Shown piece by piece: positions 24,680 to 36,744 of a stretch of DNA of 64,000 nucleotides (the first letter of the stretch is position 1; each line of letters begins with the position of its first letter). A program made the position numbers and the translations under genes. Under the pieces are notes generated by a model. It did not search any database. It had not been told where the DNA came from and worked only from the letters and a program-made list of their open reading frames with translations. Origin of the DNA: Pteria penguin (Eukaryota; Mollusca; Bivalvia; Pterioida; Pteriidae); contig CM068585.1 of the NCBI GenBank assembly GCA_035048485.1, forward strand, positions 55,423,910-55,487,909. Reading direction: 5' to 3'.

Positions 24680-26985
24680 GAGTAATGTAATTATACGTCA
24701 TATAACTTGTTTACTTCCATAATAATTTGTAAACGTTCTTGCAAGGTCTTATGCATCTAGATGTTTCTATATTGGAAATCACTTGAGCATTATAGAAAAA
24801 TTGAAATTATGAAAATCTATGTAAGGCATGGACTGTGGCATTTCAGCACCACTGCACTACATTATCTGTCTACGTATATACCGGGGATTAATCATGTTTG
24901 CTCACTGCTTGAATTGGATTGTATCGAACTGATTGTGAACCTATACACTGGACACTTCCCCCATATTATATTCAGTGGATGTGATACGGACCTGAGCGTT
25001 CCTGAATTCCCCGCTACGTACACTTTCATTAGATTTGGTAGTAATATTGTTATTTTTTCTAATTTGGAAATAGATTGTTAAGTTTTTGGAATCTTTGTCG
25101 ATTTACCAAAGGGTTTATTTCTGACCGTAACAATATAATTGATTTAATTACTAGGGTCCGGTGCTACTTAACTCAATTATTTCATTTAAACTAATTCCAT
25201 TATCAAATGTTCAAATAAACTGTAATGCAGAATGGTTTAATTCTATTTATCAAAAGAACAAACCTCAACAAAATACAATTCCCTGTTATTAATTCATTGT
25301 TGACTAGAAGAATATGAAATTATGATCCAAGTATTTTCCCAGTTTAAGGCGTCGGGCCTAGATAAATTTAGATAATCACGATTTAATTCATGGAGTATCA
25401 ACATCACAAGTGAGGAAAGCGGTAAAATAAATTAGTTTTCAAATTAAAAACAAACTATTGTAATGTAACCAGTGACATATCTTTAACAAATAACAACCAT
25501 GTTTCATAATGATTAAAATAGAAATCATTTATTGGTATCAGTAATAAACACAAGAATCAAATATTGCTTAATTGCAAACAAAAAAAAAAAAGAGTCTGAA
25601 GGAAGCCGTGAAAATTAATTATCTTAGATGATCTGTGAATATCAAATATTTTAAAATCAAGACATGAAATGCGGAAGTACATAGAAAAGGAGAATGAAAG
25701 ATTAGAGATGTTTATATTATTACAAATATAATTATTTCATCTTAAGAAGTGATTGACGGTTTGGTTTTCATAATTTTTATCTAACTATTAACAATATAAC
25801 ATTGGGGCTTTTGTAAGGGTTTGATCAAAACTAAAGCTGTGTAATGGAAATAATTTACCCAGCCTTCCTCAATCCTCGACAAATATGCATTTGAAACCTT
25901 TAGTCATTGTCATTGTCAGAACAAGAGGAAGTGGACTGGTAATTATAATTTGTGTTATAATGATTTCATGAGTGTTGTATGTGCATGTGTAATGTTTAAT
26001 TATTGATTGTATACTATTAAAAGAATTGTGAAAAATAAAGGGTTTTTCTTTTATTCAAATTTCATTTTATCTTATTTTTGTCCGATTTATTATACAGTTT
26101 TTACGAGAATTGGCATCGCATCTTGATACGATATAACACCTAGACAATATATCCATCTTTTTTTATTTGCACACTACATGTGTACTCAAGATTCCCTTAC
26201 AAACAAATCAATGAATTTTGCAAAATATTCCCTCTAAAAGATGTTAAATTTTACATTACATAATGTTAACTTCATAGTCCTCTTTTTAACATATTAAGTT
26301 GATTGATATATTTACACCTAAAATAAAATTAATTAATATCGTATGGGCTGTATTCATCTGTATGCTCTATTAGATGTGTAATGTGTTCTCATCATGTCCT
26401 CAACAAGCAAGGTGAGTCAGTTTTACAAGATGTGAAATTAGAATGTAAATGACGGAATATCGTTTAGGCTATACACAACGACTAAAATAATTAGACATGA
26501 AAGAGGGAATAAAGGACATGAGTCCGTCATAAGCAGGGTTAAAAAGGAGACCTAAATGCTTTATTTAAATCATGCCGATACTATTTCAGTAAAGTGGTTA
26601 TGTCATGTGACACATGTTCGGAAATTGAAACCTATGCAGCGGATGCATCCAAAGGGATATTTTGGGTATTACATTTACTGTGTACAATACCTCCCTTTCT
26701 GCTACCTCATTAGAAAGCCAGAACATTGGGAAAATTCGAAATCAGATCATTCACTCATACGCGAAACTTAAAACGGAATGCGCTACAACCGGTTCAAAAT
26801 ATTACATACGTTACGCAATAGGGTGAGATTGTAAAAGAAAGGAAGACCAAAAAGAAGAAAAACAAAACATAAAGAAAAACAGGGATAAATCAGACTCGGT
26901 AGTATGACAAAAGACGCCACGCATCTACATGGCCAAAATGAAAAAAAAACATAAATGATATAGAAAAGTGTCATTGCAATGCTGT
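24680..26985. other. Gene-poor stretch
   Basis: No exon, repeat or RNA gene supported. The 106-codon frame at 24761-25081 has no splice sites or recognisable motif. Confidence 0.45.
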
Positions 26986-27140
26986 TGAACGACATTCAGT
27001 CTGTGTGGTTTACGAGCTGCATTCCTACTCACCACAAAAGCAGTGCAATCAAAAACGATATTTTAAAAACTCTGTAAGAATTTCTAGGTAAAGAGAAAGA
27101 GAATTAGCATAAACTGAAATCGTCATAAAATTTAAAACCA
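26985..27140 (-). repeat. Degenerate R2-type repeat tail
   Basis: Reads GTGTGGTTTACGAGC, CACCACAAAAGCAGTGCAATC and CGTCATAAAA in the order seen at 12550-12660 and 21900-22060, but strongly decayed. Confidence 0.4.
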
Positions 27141-27683
27141 CCCTCCTGAAATTCCTTATTTGCTTAATTTCAAATAAAACCATTATGCTCTGCGCACCTG
27201 CTTACGTCCCTGACTTATAAGGAATGGACGGAAATATTTATTTTCTTCCATGTATTACATCGGTGGCTGCAGAGGCTAGGGATAGTCCATTGTTTCCGAT
27301 TATTGTTGTTTTGAAATATTAAAACGAGATGCTTGTTTTGAATATGTTATTTTTCCTTATTTGTATATTTATTTCTATTGTTTGAGGATTATTCGCAAGA
27401 TGAATTGGAGTGAACTACTGACCTAATCACATAACAATCCGATCTTGTATATATAAACAAACGTCATTGCAGAGGATCTTTAATCTTTAATCGGAAAGAC
27501 AGGTTACCGATGCATAAAAACATGATCAAATTATAAAATTTTTTTATTTCCATAACGGTTAGAATCTTGAAATAACGGTGCCTTTTCTTTCGATGACAAA
27601 ATGTGTATACTTTCATCAATGATTTCTAATTATAACATGTGGATAATAGTCACATTAGTCCAATCAAATATAGGAAAGTGCAA

Positions 27684-27689
27684 TTTATT
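27684..27689 (-). promoter_or_regulatory. Poly(A) signal AATAAA of gene 2
   Basis: Lies about 85 bases after the tail stop codon (27775) on the coding strand. Confidence 0.5.
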
Positions 27690-27774
27690 ATTATTTTGTT
27701 TTATAGATGAATGCTAATATTGAATTCCCACTGAAGTCTGGAAGACATCCGTTCCTTTTTATATGTTTGATCAT

Positions 27775-27976
27775 TTACAGAACCATTACTCGATTTGATT
27801 CCAATTGGTTGCATGGTTCCTCTTCGTTTTCCTCTCGTATTACGTCATGTCTATCTTGATCGTCTGGTGTCGCCAAATCAATACGATTTATTTCCTCATA
27901 AACACCTTCCTCCATATGCATTGCATGTATCTGGTTTGCATTTTCAGTTCTTGCTTCCTCAAAACATTCTATTTCC
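27775..27976 (-). CDS. Gene 2 cytoplasmic tail exon
   Basis: A phase-2 acceptor (TATTTATTGGAAG) is followed by 66 codons and a stop. The peptide is strongly acidic (IECFEEARTENAN, PDDQDRHDVIREENEEEP). Its only tyrosine lies in MEEGVYEEINRIDL. The acceptor has a poor pyrimidine tract, which is the weakest point of the model. Phase and exon order match the gene 3 tail. Confidence 0.7.
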
Positions 27977-28579
27977 CTTCCAATAAATATTTAAAGGTAC
28001 ATTCGTTTATACATGCATGATACTATGAAATTATTAGGATGTTAGCATTCTTTATATCTTATACTTACTGAAGAGATCAAAACAATGATATTGCTCTTAC
28101 GACAAAACTAATTGATTTGCATTTTGTTCTTACTTAAATGTTTGAAAATTGTGTGAAGTATCGATACAGAAGCTTTTCATGATTAATTTTACTTAAAAAT
28201 TAACGATTTCCCCAAGTCAAGGTAATTTATAATGCCAACCATGAATATGCCTTCTATTTGTTTTAGGGCGTGAGTAAGATTCTTCATTTTTCGTCCTGAT
28301 ATAAAGAGAAAATGTTTAAAAAAAACTGTTCTGCTTTAAGACAGTAAAATGTAGGCAAGGTCAAAGATAAGTAAATTCCAAGATACACAGCATTAATAAA
28401 AAAAGAACATCTTTAATAGGAGACAAAATGGGGAAAAAAAGCAATGAATTTCCCTTAGAAGAACTAGGTATTGCACCAGATACTTTGGAAGAGTAAGAAT
28501 TCCCTGCTTACCCATCACACATTGGATCGTGCAAGCGAGTATCGTAGCCAGATATATGCTTTGTGACAAAGATATATAC

Positions 28580-28646
28580 CTTTTTACACGGATGGCATAG
28601 ACAGACACACAAACATTCGTCAGCATTAAAAAGAACGCCACTATTC
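28580..28646 (-). CDS. Gene 2 transmembrane exon
   Basis: A 67-bp exon between TTATTTCAG and GTATAT, phase 1 in and phase 2 out. It encodes IVAFFLMLTNVCVSVYAIRVK, a hydrophobic helix followed by stop-transfer Arg/Lys. It corresponds to TTVIVNFVIAVYLITNCVK in gene 3, where the phases are identical. Confidence 0.75.
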
Positions 28647-28852
28647 CTGAAATAATATGAAATGTTCACTTATTAAATTGAAAGATACTCGTATGGACAC
28701 AAAATGAAATACAATAAATTTAAAAAAAAAACTAACAGGTAAAGCACACTACCAGAGCGGCCATTTACACCTAAATAGGATCGAATATCCGTGTTACTTA
28801 TTTGAGTATGACTTTTCATATATTGTAATATGTAGACATCGGGTTTTCATAA

Positions 28853-28907
<55 letters not shown>

Positions 28908-28921
28908 TAATAATAATAACA
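28853..28921. repeat. (AAT)n microsatellite
   Basis: About 20 AAT units with a few AAC interruptions, in a gene 2 intron. Confidence 0.95.
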
Positions 28922-28954
28922 AAAACCTTGATAAAGGCCATTGGCCGAAAAACA

Positions 28955-29190
28955 AAACGAAAGTAACTGAGGTCACACGACTGTGGCATTAACAACAATG
29001 TACCACAGCGGACATTCACGTACCCCTGAAATTCAGAGGTGAGACTAGGTGCTCGGGAGGAGTAAGTGCTCTTGTTTGACTAGTCACACCCGCCGTGAAT
29101 GCCCTTGCATACAGACGAAACCAATATTATTCAGCACTGTATATACATGAATGTCTATTAACGCTATGTAGAAAGTGCTACAGTCATATA
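28955..29190 (-). repeat. R1 interspersed repeat (core with T1 tail)
   Basis: On the minus strand: TTTCGTCTGTATGCAAGG, GCATTCACGGCGGGTGTGAC, CTTACTCCTCCCGAGCACCT, AGTCTCACCTCTGAATTTCA, GGGGTACGTGAATGTCC, then GGTACATTGTTGTTAATGCC. The CATTCACG / CGTGAATG pair encloses the core as a potential stem. Found in a gene 2 intron; near-identical repeats lie at 35080-35345 and 45678-45985. Confidence 0.75.
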
Positions 29191-29383
29191 ACATCAAACA
29201 TAAAACACCTAAGTCAAACCGTCCGCGGGCAACTTTTTACGAGCTCTACACTGCAAAGGAAATATGTGTGACGTTAATGTTAAATACCAAAATTGAAAAA
29301 AAGATAATGATCGTACATCATCCAAAAATATGAATACTTTCAAAGCTTATTCTTAAAACTAATAAAAATTTAAGACTGTTTAC

Positions 29384-29446
29384 CGCATACAATAAAAGCA
29401 TAAGTTAACTTGCTAGGGCGGTGTTTACTCGTTGGTGTTGAATGTG
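29384..29446 (-). CDS. Gene 2 juxtamembrane exon
   Basis: A 63-bp exon with acceptor CTTTTTCAATTTAG and donor GTAAAC, both phase 1. It reads HSTPTSKHRPSKLTYAFIVC, directly comparable to gene 3 YSTELQQEDINPETVFTVFAVC: same ST start, same hydrophobic xFxVC end that begins the membrane helix. Confidence 0.75.
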
Positions 29447-29705
29447 CTAAATTGAAAAAGAAGATTTAAATCAAATTATCCGTTTTAATTTGTATACCAC
29501 GTATATGTAATAAATACAGAAATACATAAAAAAGAATAAATTACATATTTGCCCATGGTGCATGAAATCAATATACGTATATATCTCCTAGTTTATTTGT
29601 ATAATTGTATCAAATTATCACTGATTGAGTTTCACTTTTCTCGCTCTGTAAGAAATAAATCTTAATTCACTGAAACGAGAGGGAATATGTCTACCACGGA
29701 TTTAC

Positions 29706-29854
29706 AGTTGGGCTTTATTTGAATCGGTATTGGTGTCTTTTCTGCGAACTGCATGTTAATATTAACAGAATATTTGCCTGTAAAAATCCTTGTATTCTTG
29801 CTCTGTGTTATCCGAGATGTAGTAACGTATGTTTTTCCAATTGGAGACATTTCA
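29706..29854 (-). CDS. Gene 2 stalk exon
   Basis: A 149-bp exon with acceptor TGGTTCCAG (phase 2) and donor GTAAAT (phase 1). The 49 codons are Thr/Ser/Ile-rich (TYVTTSRITQSKNTR, TPIPIQIKPN) and contain no cysteine. Length and phases match the stalk exons of genes 1 and 3. Confidence 0.7.
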
Positions 29855-30118
29855 CTGGAACCAAAGCAACACAACGAAATTTTAAAAACAATTGTCTATC
29901 GATAGTGGAATTCTGCTCTATGATTTATACGCTGAAAAATAGTATACCTGTATTTCTTGACAATGATATTAATCACCATTAACTAGAACTTTTAAAAGCT
30001 GTAAAAACTTAAAATTATCCATATTGTTCTATTTCATTTTATTTCTATCAATGCATTGATACTGTTGCTTTTACAACTGTGACCCGGTTTTCTAACAGTG
30101 CATTGTTCTTGATGTTAC

Positions 30119-30158
30119 CTTTCGAGCTCTGCTCCGGAGCTGTTCAGACATGGAGGAT
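30119..30158 (-). CDS. Gene 2 module C exon
   Basis: A 40-bp exon between GAATTATAG and GTAACA, phase 1 to phase 2. It reads (Y)PPCLNSSGAELE and is identical in size and phase to the gene 1 exon at 2904-2943. Confidence 0.7.
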
Positions 30159-30482
30159 CTATAATTCACAAAGAAATTAAGTGTCAATATGACTAATATA
30201 AATGATATATATCCGTCACATCATTATATTATGGAAGCTCGACGATATCGAATAGTAAATAGTAATGAAGAAATAACATCAGTTCGAATTCATTATAGCT
30301 ATATAATCGTTTTGGGAAAGTTTTGGAATTCCTTTTTTTTGCAATCAGCCTAATCTGTAATATATTATCCTGTTTATTACATGAACAATATATTGTAGGA
30401 AAACGTATATATTAACAAATATATCCACTAGTATTTCCCTTTCTCATGACCCGATATCTTCCATTTATAATACCGAACTTAC

Positions 30483-30587
30483 ATTTGTATAGGTCATTCG
30501 TAAAGTATCCTTCCGATGGACATCCGTCCCATACGCAGTGATGTAGAAAAAGATTCAAAACATCAGTGATAAGAAACCGCGGGCAAA
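30483..30587 (-). CDS. Gene 2 module B exon (three-cysteine)
   Basis: A 105-bp exon, acceptor TTATTTTCAG, donor GTAAGT, both phase 1. It reads CPRFLITDVLNLFLHHC, then VWDGCPSEGYFTNDLYK. All three family cysteines are kept. Confidence 0.8.
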
Positions 30588-30636
30588 CTGAAAATAACAA
30601 AAACAAGGCATCGAGTCCCCATGCTGCTGTTACAGA

Positions 30637-31060
30637 GGCCCAATGCAAGACTTACGTTCTTTGTGATAATCTGATGTCTATACCGTCGTAGTAGAAGACG
30701 TTTAACTATATTAGGATTTGATAAAATCAAATTATGTGAACATCTTCAATCTGCATATTAAATCACCTCAGACACGATGAGGGATTCCGCTGGACAAATA
30801 TTGTTGAAAATTAGTATTTCCAGATTTACATAAATGGTCTGAATAATTTTTTCCAGGAGTCATTTCAATGTTTTTATGCATGTATGCCGAAGAAAAGCTT
30901 TTGAAAGTTAGTTTATTTTCTATGGAAATCCTTATCATTCGCACAGGCTATAGTAAATCGAACCAGATGGATTACAAGGTGCCCTGTATCATCATTAGTA
31001 GCAGGAATCAAAGAGTCTGTAGGAGAAGATCTCTCCTCATCATGGGGGTTAATATATATG
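30637..31060 (-). pseudogene. Degenerate Penelope-like RT 3' fragment
   Basis: The nucleotide sequence follows 22300-22680 of E3: AGGCCCAATGCAAGAC, then the region around TTTGACTAT / TTTAACTAT, and further on the AAATCGAAC block. It is heavily decayed and lies in intron 1 of gene 2. Confidence 0.5.
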
Positions 31061-31784
31061 GAAAGAAAATTCATACAGAAAGTTGTATCAAACACTTAGT
31101 ACTTGCATATTATATTACATCAGAATATTACGGCAGACCTTCGATCTGTACATTAATGGACTGAATTCAAGAGAAAGACAACCTGAATGAACATCAATAC
31201 TGAATGCAGAATTCCCAAGTTGCTTGATCTACGAAATATTCTAAAAATAGAGCGCCTGATATATTTCAAATAGGTAATGAATTAAACGCCTGAGAACAAA
31301 TACTATCGGATTACAGGGGATGTTAAACTCGTTTCAGTCCCAATAGTATAAATATAAATATTCGAGATCTAATCTGTTTTGGGTACACAAGACACAATGC
31401 CCCTGGAAATTTGAAGACAAAAACATCACAGTGAATTTCAAAGGCGAATACAGTGGAGAACTCTCCTTTCCGTTATAAGGAGAAAATCATCAATAATTGT
31501 TCATACGATACATGATGAATCCGGTAACCGTATATCTGCTCGATTTTTACGAGTCATTTTGGCTTTGTTTACGGCTTTAAGCACAATCCTTCCAATTTCC
31601 CGACTTTAAAAATGTATCCCAGGTCGAAGGAACCAGTATCTAAAATCCTCTTCCACTGTCCACCAGAAGTGATGTACGTGAGAAATAGCAGGAGATTATG
31701 GCGGATGTTGCGATTCAGCTAATGGATTTTTATTAGAAAATCATATCTCACTCCGCTGACAAACTCCGCCAGAATAACCAGACT

Positions 31785-31846
31785 TAGAAAGAAAAAAGAG
31801 TAGTTAATGGTTCAATTATGTGGCAGAAGTCACCATGGAGCTATTG
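31785..31846 (-). repeat. Family 1 element 3' terminus
   Basis: AGAAAGAAAAAAGAGTAG and TTATGTGGCAGAAGTCACCA followed by TGGAGCTAT match the 3' end of E3 (21731-21795). Only the terminal ~60 bp are present. Confidence 0.65.
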
Positions 31847-33109
31847 GATTAACATGAGTTACATAACACATTGGATTCAATACCCAGCAGCCGCAGTCAA
31901 ACTTGAGAGGTTGAAATCGCCCGATTTTAGGCTCTAATTTGGCTTTTTGGGGCTTCGCCCCTTGGACCACGTCTATACCAAGGATCTGCTTTGGACTGAA
32001 TGGGGGCCCAAGAGCCAGACCCTTCCCATGACTTTGCTCCCCTGTACGCTGGATCCTAATTTGCACTGGATATACAATTTTATTCATAGGATAGATGATG
32101 AATCCGATAATCGTATATCTATATATGAATCAACAATTTTTTTTTCAGGATAGGTTTCAGGTTTCTAATGTAAAGTTAGCTTCATAAAAATTTTTTGGAA
32201 CATTCTAATATAATGCATAAATAATACACAAGTCAAACAAGCAAAACAGAAATAATGAGAAATAAATAGACTATATAACAAAGTGAATAAAAAAGGGAAG
32301 AAATGAACACACGGATACAATGGGACGTGGGGATATAAACAAAATATCGAAAATTTGTAATATCATTACAATAAAACGCCGATAAAATACGTTGCTAAAC
32401 ATTTGAATAAATTAATGTTTTCCTATATGCATTTACATGCTTGTCCTGTTATAAGACTTGCAAGGTACACGATTTTTTCCTGGAAAAAATTTATGTAATA
32501 CAGAAACCTAAGACAGTTCTATTGATATTTTAAATTGTTATATAATGATACAACCTGCCTGAAAATAAAAACTTTTGTTTTGACACCATTATCTGCATAA
32601 TTTAAAGAACTTAAAGTGGGACATCAAAAAAGATATTAACAAGAAAAATTTCATCTGCAGCCAGTTTTGAATCTGAGAGAGATAACCGGGTTGACTGAAA
32701 ATGAAGACCACCTATTGCATCTGATGAAGAGTTATAATTGTACAAATGAGCATGTGTACATACTGTCTACATGACATCTCTCTGTCTGACTGAGCGGCTG
32801 ATAATTTCGTCGGCTGAGAACCAGACTGTTCTAAATACCAATCTGACAAAAATCGAGTTCTATATACCATTGCATTGGTCTTTGGATTGAGCACCTTCTC
32901 TGACATTTACATTGGTCTATATATGCTTGGTGGGGAAGGTTGGGTCAGTTTTTTATAAAATCCATCCTATTCTATCTCCATAATTTCTACTGTAATCAAT
33001 GGAAAATATATGTTTCAAATTGACAGATAGGACAAATACCATTCTGTTCAATCTGTATATCACATGACATTTTTATCTCGTTTCACTGGTCAAAATGGAC
33101 ATACATAAT

Positions 33110-33453
33110 CTACAACGGCATATTATAAAAAAAAAATTCGAAAAATGTTCTATGTTAAAAGAACTTCAAATTTAAAGAAACCTGATCGTAATATGTGGTA
33201 AATTTAAATTAAATCCTATATGTATATATATATATTATCATAGAGAGTATGTAGAAGCGAACAATTATTACGATTTTCTCTTAATTAAAAATTTGGCAGT
33301 AGGACACTAAGGATTTCAGGCGACGATTGGTCCGTCTCTTCTTTCACTTAGATTTCGCTTAAAGCCTGACTTATTACGCACATCTCAGACGACTTTAATA
33401 TATACTAAATATGGATGATCATTCCAAATAGTTTTTATAATATGCCGTTGTAG
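33110..33453. repeat. Short inverted repeat pair
   Basis: CTACAACGGCATATTATAAAA at 33110-33130 recurs inverted at 33433-33453. The segment between is 300 bp with no recognised content; the right arm abuts a tRNA-like sequence. Confidence 0.5.
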
Positions 33454-33504
33454 AGTAGACACAATAGACACCAGGATCTTCTCGTTTATTGAGGTGTATG
33501 AATG

Positions 33505-33590
33505 GAAGATATATAATACCTCGCGAGGCGGCAATCGAACCAAGGACCCCCAGATGACGATCCCAGCACCTAAACAACTAGGCCACACCG
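33505..33590 (-). repeat. tRNA-derived SINE-like segment
   Basis: The minus strand shows an A-box-like GTGGCCTAGTTG and, about 40 bases on, a B-box-like GGTTCGATTGC. The arms do not fold into a complete cloverleaf. It lies in intron 1 of gene 2. Confidence 0.45.
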
Positions 33591-34446
33591 GTTTAAAAGG
33601 GAAGGGAACTCAATGGCGGGTCTTACATAACATGGATATCGAGGGATATATGTATTTTAAGATTAGTAACTGTGTTGATATTTTATAATATTCTCGATGA
33701 AAACCACATGTAACTACAAAATAGATAAAAGAAATATCCATTATTGGTTTTGATAATTTCCCTATATGGCTATTTTCTTTAAGCGCTAGTATGATTGTGG
33801 GCTTGTAACCTGATTTAACATATCAAAAGCTTCGATATCGTAACGGAAACCGCATTAATAAATAATTGTCTTTATTTTATAATAATTTTAATTATTTCTT
33901 TACAATTTAAAAAAATATTATCAAACTAGTGTAACTATTACTTTTCTCTATAATGTTGTTAAATCCCATTGAATATGTTGAAAATTGTGTATGTGGTATG
34001 TGTGTTATCAAAGGTAGGTATGTGTATGGCCAGGAAAATAACAGATCTCGGTCTAACCTCTACTTTCTAAGCTTCAAAATGGTGCAAGACTATGGGTTCC
34101 AGTGTTAAACATGCAATTTACTTTCTGGATCTACTTTGTGGATACAATGTTACATAAGTTTACTTTAAATTTAGAGTAACATAAAAATAAAAAGAAATAT
34201 TTATTGCATATTTATTTCTTGCATATATACAGGTGTAACACCACAGAATGAAAAACGACTTGGAAACCATATCTAAGTAAAATAAATGAGAGAGATCCTG
34301 TGAAATAATAAAGTGGTCTAATATAATACTTACTTGGTAATTAAACGTCTATCCACCACTTTCTACGAACATGTACCTGTATCTTATAAGAATATACAGC
34401 GATAAAACTTCAGTAAAGAAATCAAAAGATAACACGGGTCACTTAC

Positions 34447-34696
34447 GTCCCTTTGCTATATAGATCGAGTTGGCGCAAAACTCAAACTCTTCTCGATGTA
34501 GTGAAAGCCCACAATGGTATTTCAATAGTTCACATGAAAAACCAGATTCTCGTTTTCTCCACGACTCTTCATCCTGTGGACACCTTAATGCGCCAACAAA
34601 CTGACTGACTACAACTGAAGTTCTTATGTAGTGATGGAGTAAATCAGAGACTCTTTTCATCCTCAACATGGGATACATTTGCTTCTTTGCTAACAA
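34447..34696 (-). CDS. Gene 2 leader plus module A exon (four-cysteine)
   Basis: Module A reads RCPQDEESWRKRE, SGFSCELLKYHCG and EFEFCA, ending at GTAAGT (phase 1). The part from the conserved AG|T to the donor is 158 bp (34447-34604). In-frame ATGs at 34696 and 34660 give a leader containing YIRTSVVVSQFVGAL, moderately hydrophobic. A phase-2 acceptor at 34605 with an upstream leader exon is the alternative. Confidence 0.7.
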
Positions 34697-34756
34697 ATAA
34701 ATTATTTATTGCGTCTCCAATAAAATCTTCTTCTATTTCACGTTAGATGTAATGCT

Positions 34757-34800
34757 GTACTTCCTCGAATATTTCGGATGTCGGTGTCAAATATTGATAT
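34757..34800 (-). promoter_or_regulatory. Conserved block upstream of gene 2 module A
   Basis: GACATCCGAAATATTCGAGG recurs upstream of gene 1 at 9066-9104 at the same distance from module A. Role unknown. Confidence 0.35.
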
Positions 34801-34937
34801 GAAGGGTTCGAACAGGAAATAAACAAAGTCCAAAAATGTGATATAATTTTTAATAATCATGAAGTATATTTGTACAACAGGAAATTGTGAGTGAATATAT
34901 GTATTATATTTGTGTTATTCTCTAGGAGCTTGCGCGA

Positions 34938-35524
34938 TTTAGTTTGCAGTATACTTGTCTCGTGAGAAACAGGACATGCACTGCGCAGTACAGCCTGACA
35001 AGCAACAGATTCTTGGGATATTGTCTTTATATATTTGAAATAATCGCATGCTATGTCGTAAAATAATGATTATACTCAAGTGTTATGGTATCCTTTTCCT
35101 GATATGTGGCTGTAACACTTACTACACAGTGTTTGTTCACATTTATGTATATATTCAGTGCTTAATCATATTTGTATGCAAGGACATTCACGGAAAATGT
35201 GGCTAGCCAAATAGGAGACGCCTACTCCTCCAGGGCACCTGGTCTCAACTCTGAATTCCAGTGGTACGTGAATGTCCATTGTGGTGCATTGTTATTAGTG
35301 CATAGTCATATGACGTCAGTTACTTTCGTGTTTTACTTTAATCAATATCGAAGAAGTACCAAACCGTTAATCTTTCTAGTTTGCAGTATACTTGTCTCGT
35401 GAGAAACAGGACATGCACTGCGCAGTGCAGCCTGACAAGCAAAAGATTCTTGGGATATTGTCTTTATATGTTTGAAATAATCATATGCTATGTCGTAAAA
35501 TAGTACCAAAGTACCAAACCGTTA
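34938..35524 (+). repeat. Direct repeat pair around an R1 copy
   Basis: A ~125-bp segment (starting TAGTTTGCAGTATACTTGTC, containing GGACATGCACTGCGCAGT) occurs at 34938 and again at 35378. The second copy is bounded on both sides by the 17-bp AGTACCAAACCGTTAAT (35354 and 35508). Confidence 0.8.
35080..35345 (+). repeat. R1 interspersed repeat
   Basis: Contains AAGGACATTCACGG, GTGGCTAGCCAAATAGGAGA, CAGGGCACCTGGTCTCA, GTACGTGAATGTCC and GTTATTAGTGC, colinear with 45678-45985. Confidence 0.75.
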
Positions 35525-36744
35525 ATGTTTTACTTTAATGTAACACTCTTGCAGTGTGGAGCTGGTAAAACAGTTTCCCGCGGAGGCTTTGACTTATGTG
35601 TTATTATACCTTTTTTCTTCATGTTATGTGGCTGTATTTTACTTTATTTTATTATTATTATTTATTTCATTACTATTATTATTTATATAACTTCAAGTAA
35701 AGAGTGTGATAACATCTGTCCTTTAAACTGCACATATTTAGACCTCAGAAACTGATACATTTTTCATAAACAAAGTCAGAATGGAGAAAAGGCAAATGAA
35801 ATTTTATAATGTAGAGTAATGTGAGATTGGTTAATGTATAGATGTTCAATATAGTCTTCATTAGGTGTATACACTAATCCATGACAAGTACATTTCTTGA
35901 ACAATCAGCGTAGACGTTATCCGTATATAAATCAGATCCCAATCGACGCAATATAAGAAAGAAGTAAGAAAAACATCATTTTCCTACGTATACTCAGCAA
36001 GATCCTTCAAATTATGCGAGTTATTACTCTTTTTAATATCAACATATTTAACCTGTTCCTATAATGGCAAATCCACATCTTTTCTAAAAATAGAAACAGA
36101 AGTCTCTCTAAGTGTATACGGCAAATATTCCGTCTTGCTCTTGGACGACGATTTATCGGTGCAGTGTTTGCACGTGACAGAAAGGTCCAGAGTAGAAAAA
36201 AACCCCTCGCTACTTCGGATAGTCCATTGCATAGATTTACATTCGTGTATTTTGCACCAAGTAGATGCCATAACCATGTAAGTAAGAGGGAAAGGTGTGA
36301 AAAAAATAATGAATAAATATGCTGGTGTGCAACAAGTATCATAAAAAACAAACCCTTGAACAGTAATGCATTCCGTTGGATATACAGCAGAACGAATATA
36401 CTAATATCCATTTATTGCATCATAAGATCATTCTGATAGTTTATGTCTCTCTCAAAAATAAAAACACGAAAACTAAATGTATACTAGAATATCTGCAACA
36501 TTTAAAGAAATACTACATTATCTTATATGATCCTTGATAATTTATAATCCACGGAAATGCATTGTGGTATTGACAATGATAAGTAGTCACTATTTATTGA
36601 TACCGTACAACACTTATAAAGTTTTGATAATTTGTTATCCAAGGAAATACCTTCGGAGTTGACAATGATGAGAATTTTCTATTTATTTATACTGCATATT
36701 ATTTATTTTTTTCGGCTGTATATTTTTCTTTCTTTGACATATGT
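35525..36744. other. Gene-poor stretch with one orphan ORF
   Basis: The minus-strand frame 36059-36277 (72 codons; CKIHECKSMQW, DLSVTCKHCTDKSSS) has five cysteines and coding-like composition. It has no clear splice acceptor or family, so I do not call it a gene. Confidence 0.35.

Larger units (their letters stand above)
27684..34696 (-). other. Receptor-family gene 2, apparently complete
   Basis: Seven exons join in frame: leader/module A (34447-34696), B (30483-30587), C (30119-30158), stalk (29706-29854), juxtamembrane (29384-29446), transmembrane (28580-28646) and tail (27775-27976). Intron phases are 1,1,2,1,1,2, the same as in gene 3. The predicted product is about 280 residues: signal peptide, eight conserved cysteines in the ectodomain, a polar stalk, one 21-residue membrane helix ending in positive charge (IRVKR), and an acidic 66-residue tail. 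The tail has a single tyrosine in VYEEI, the consensus for Src-type SH2 domains. I infer a type I cell-surface receptor that signals through tyrosine phosphorylation. The module A-B arrangement resembles, from memory, N-terminal regions of MEGF-like receptors in bivalves, but no EGF repeats are present. Intron 1 contains several transposon relics. No broken splice site or stop was found. Confidence 0.8.

Noticed and set aside
28393..28641. Claudin- or PMP22-like multi-pass membrane protein
   Set aside because: The hydrophobic ORF is explained by the 67-bp transmembrane exon of gene 2 plus intron read-through.
31830..32153. Overlapping ORFs in a GC-richer patch with GGGGCTTCGCCCC hairpin
   Set aside because: Probably an unclassified repeat; no protein family or splice signal.
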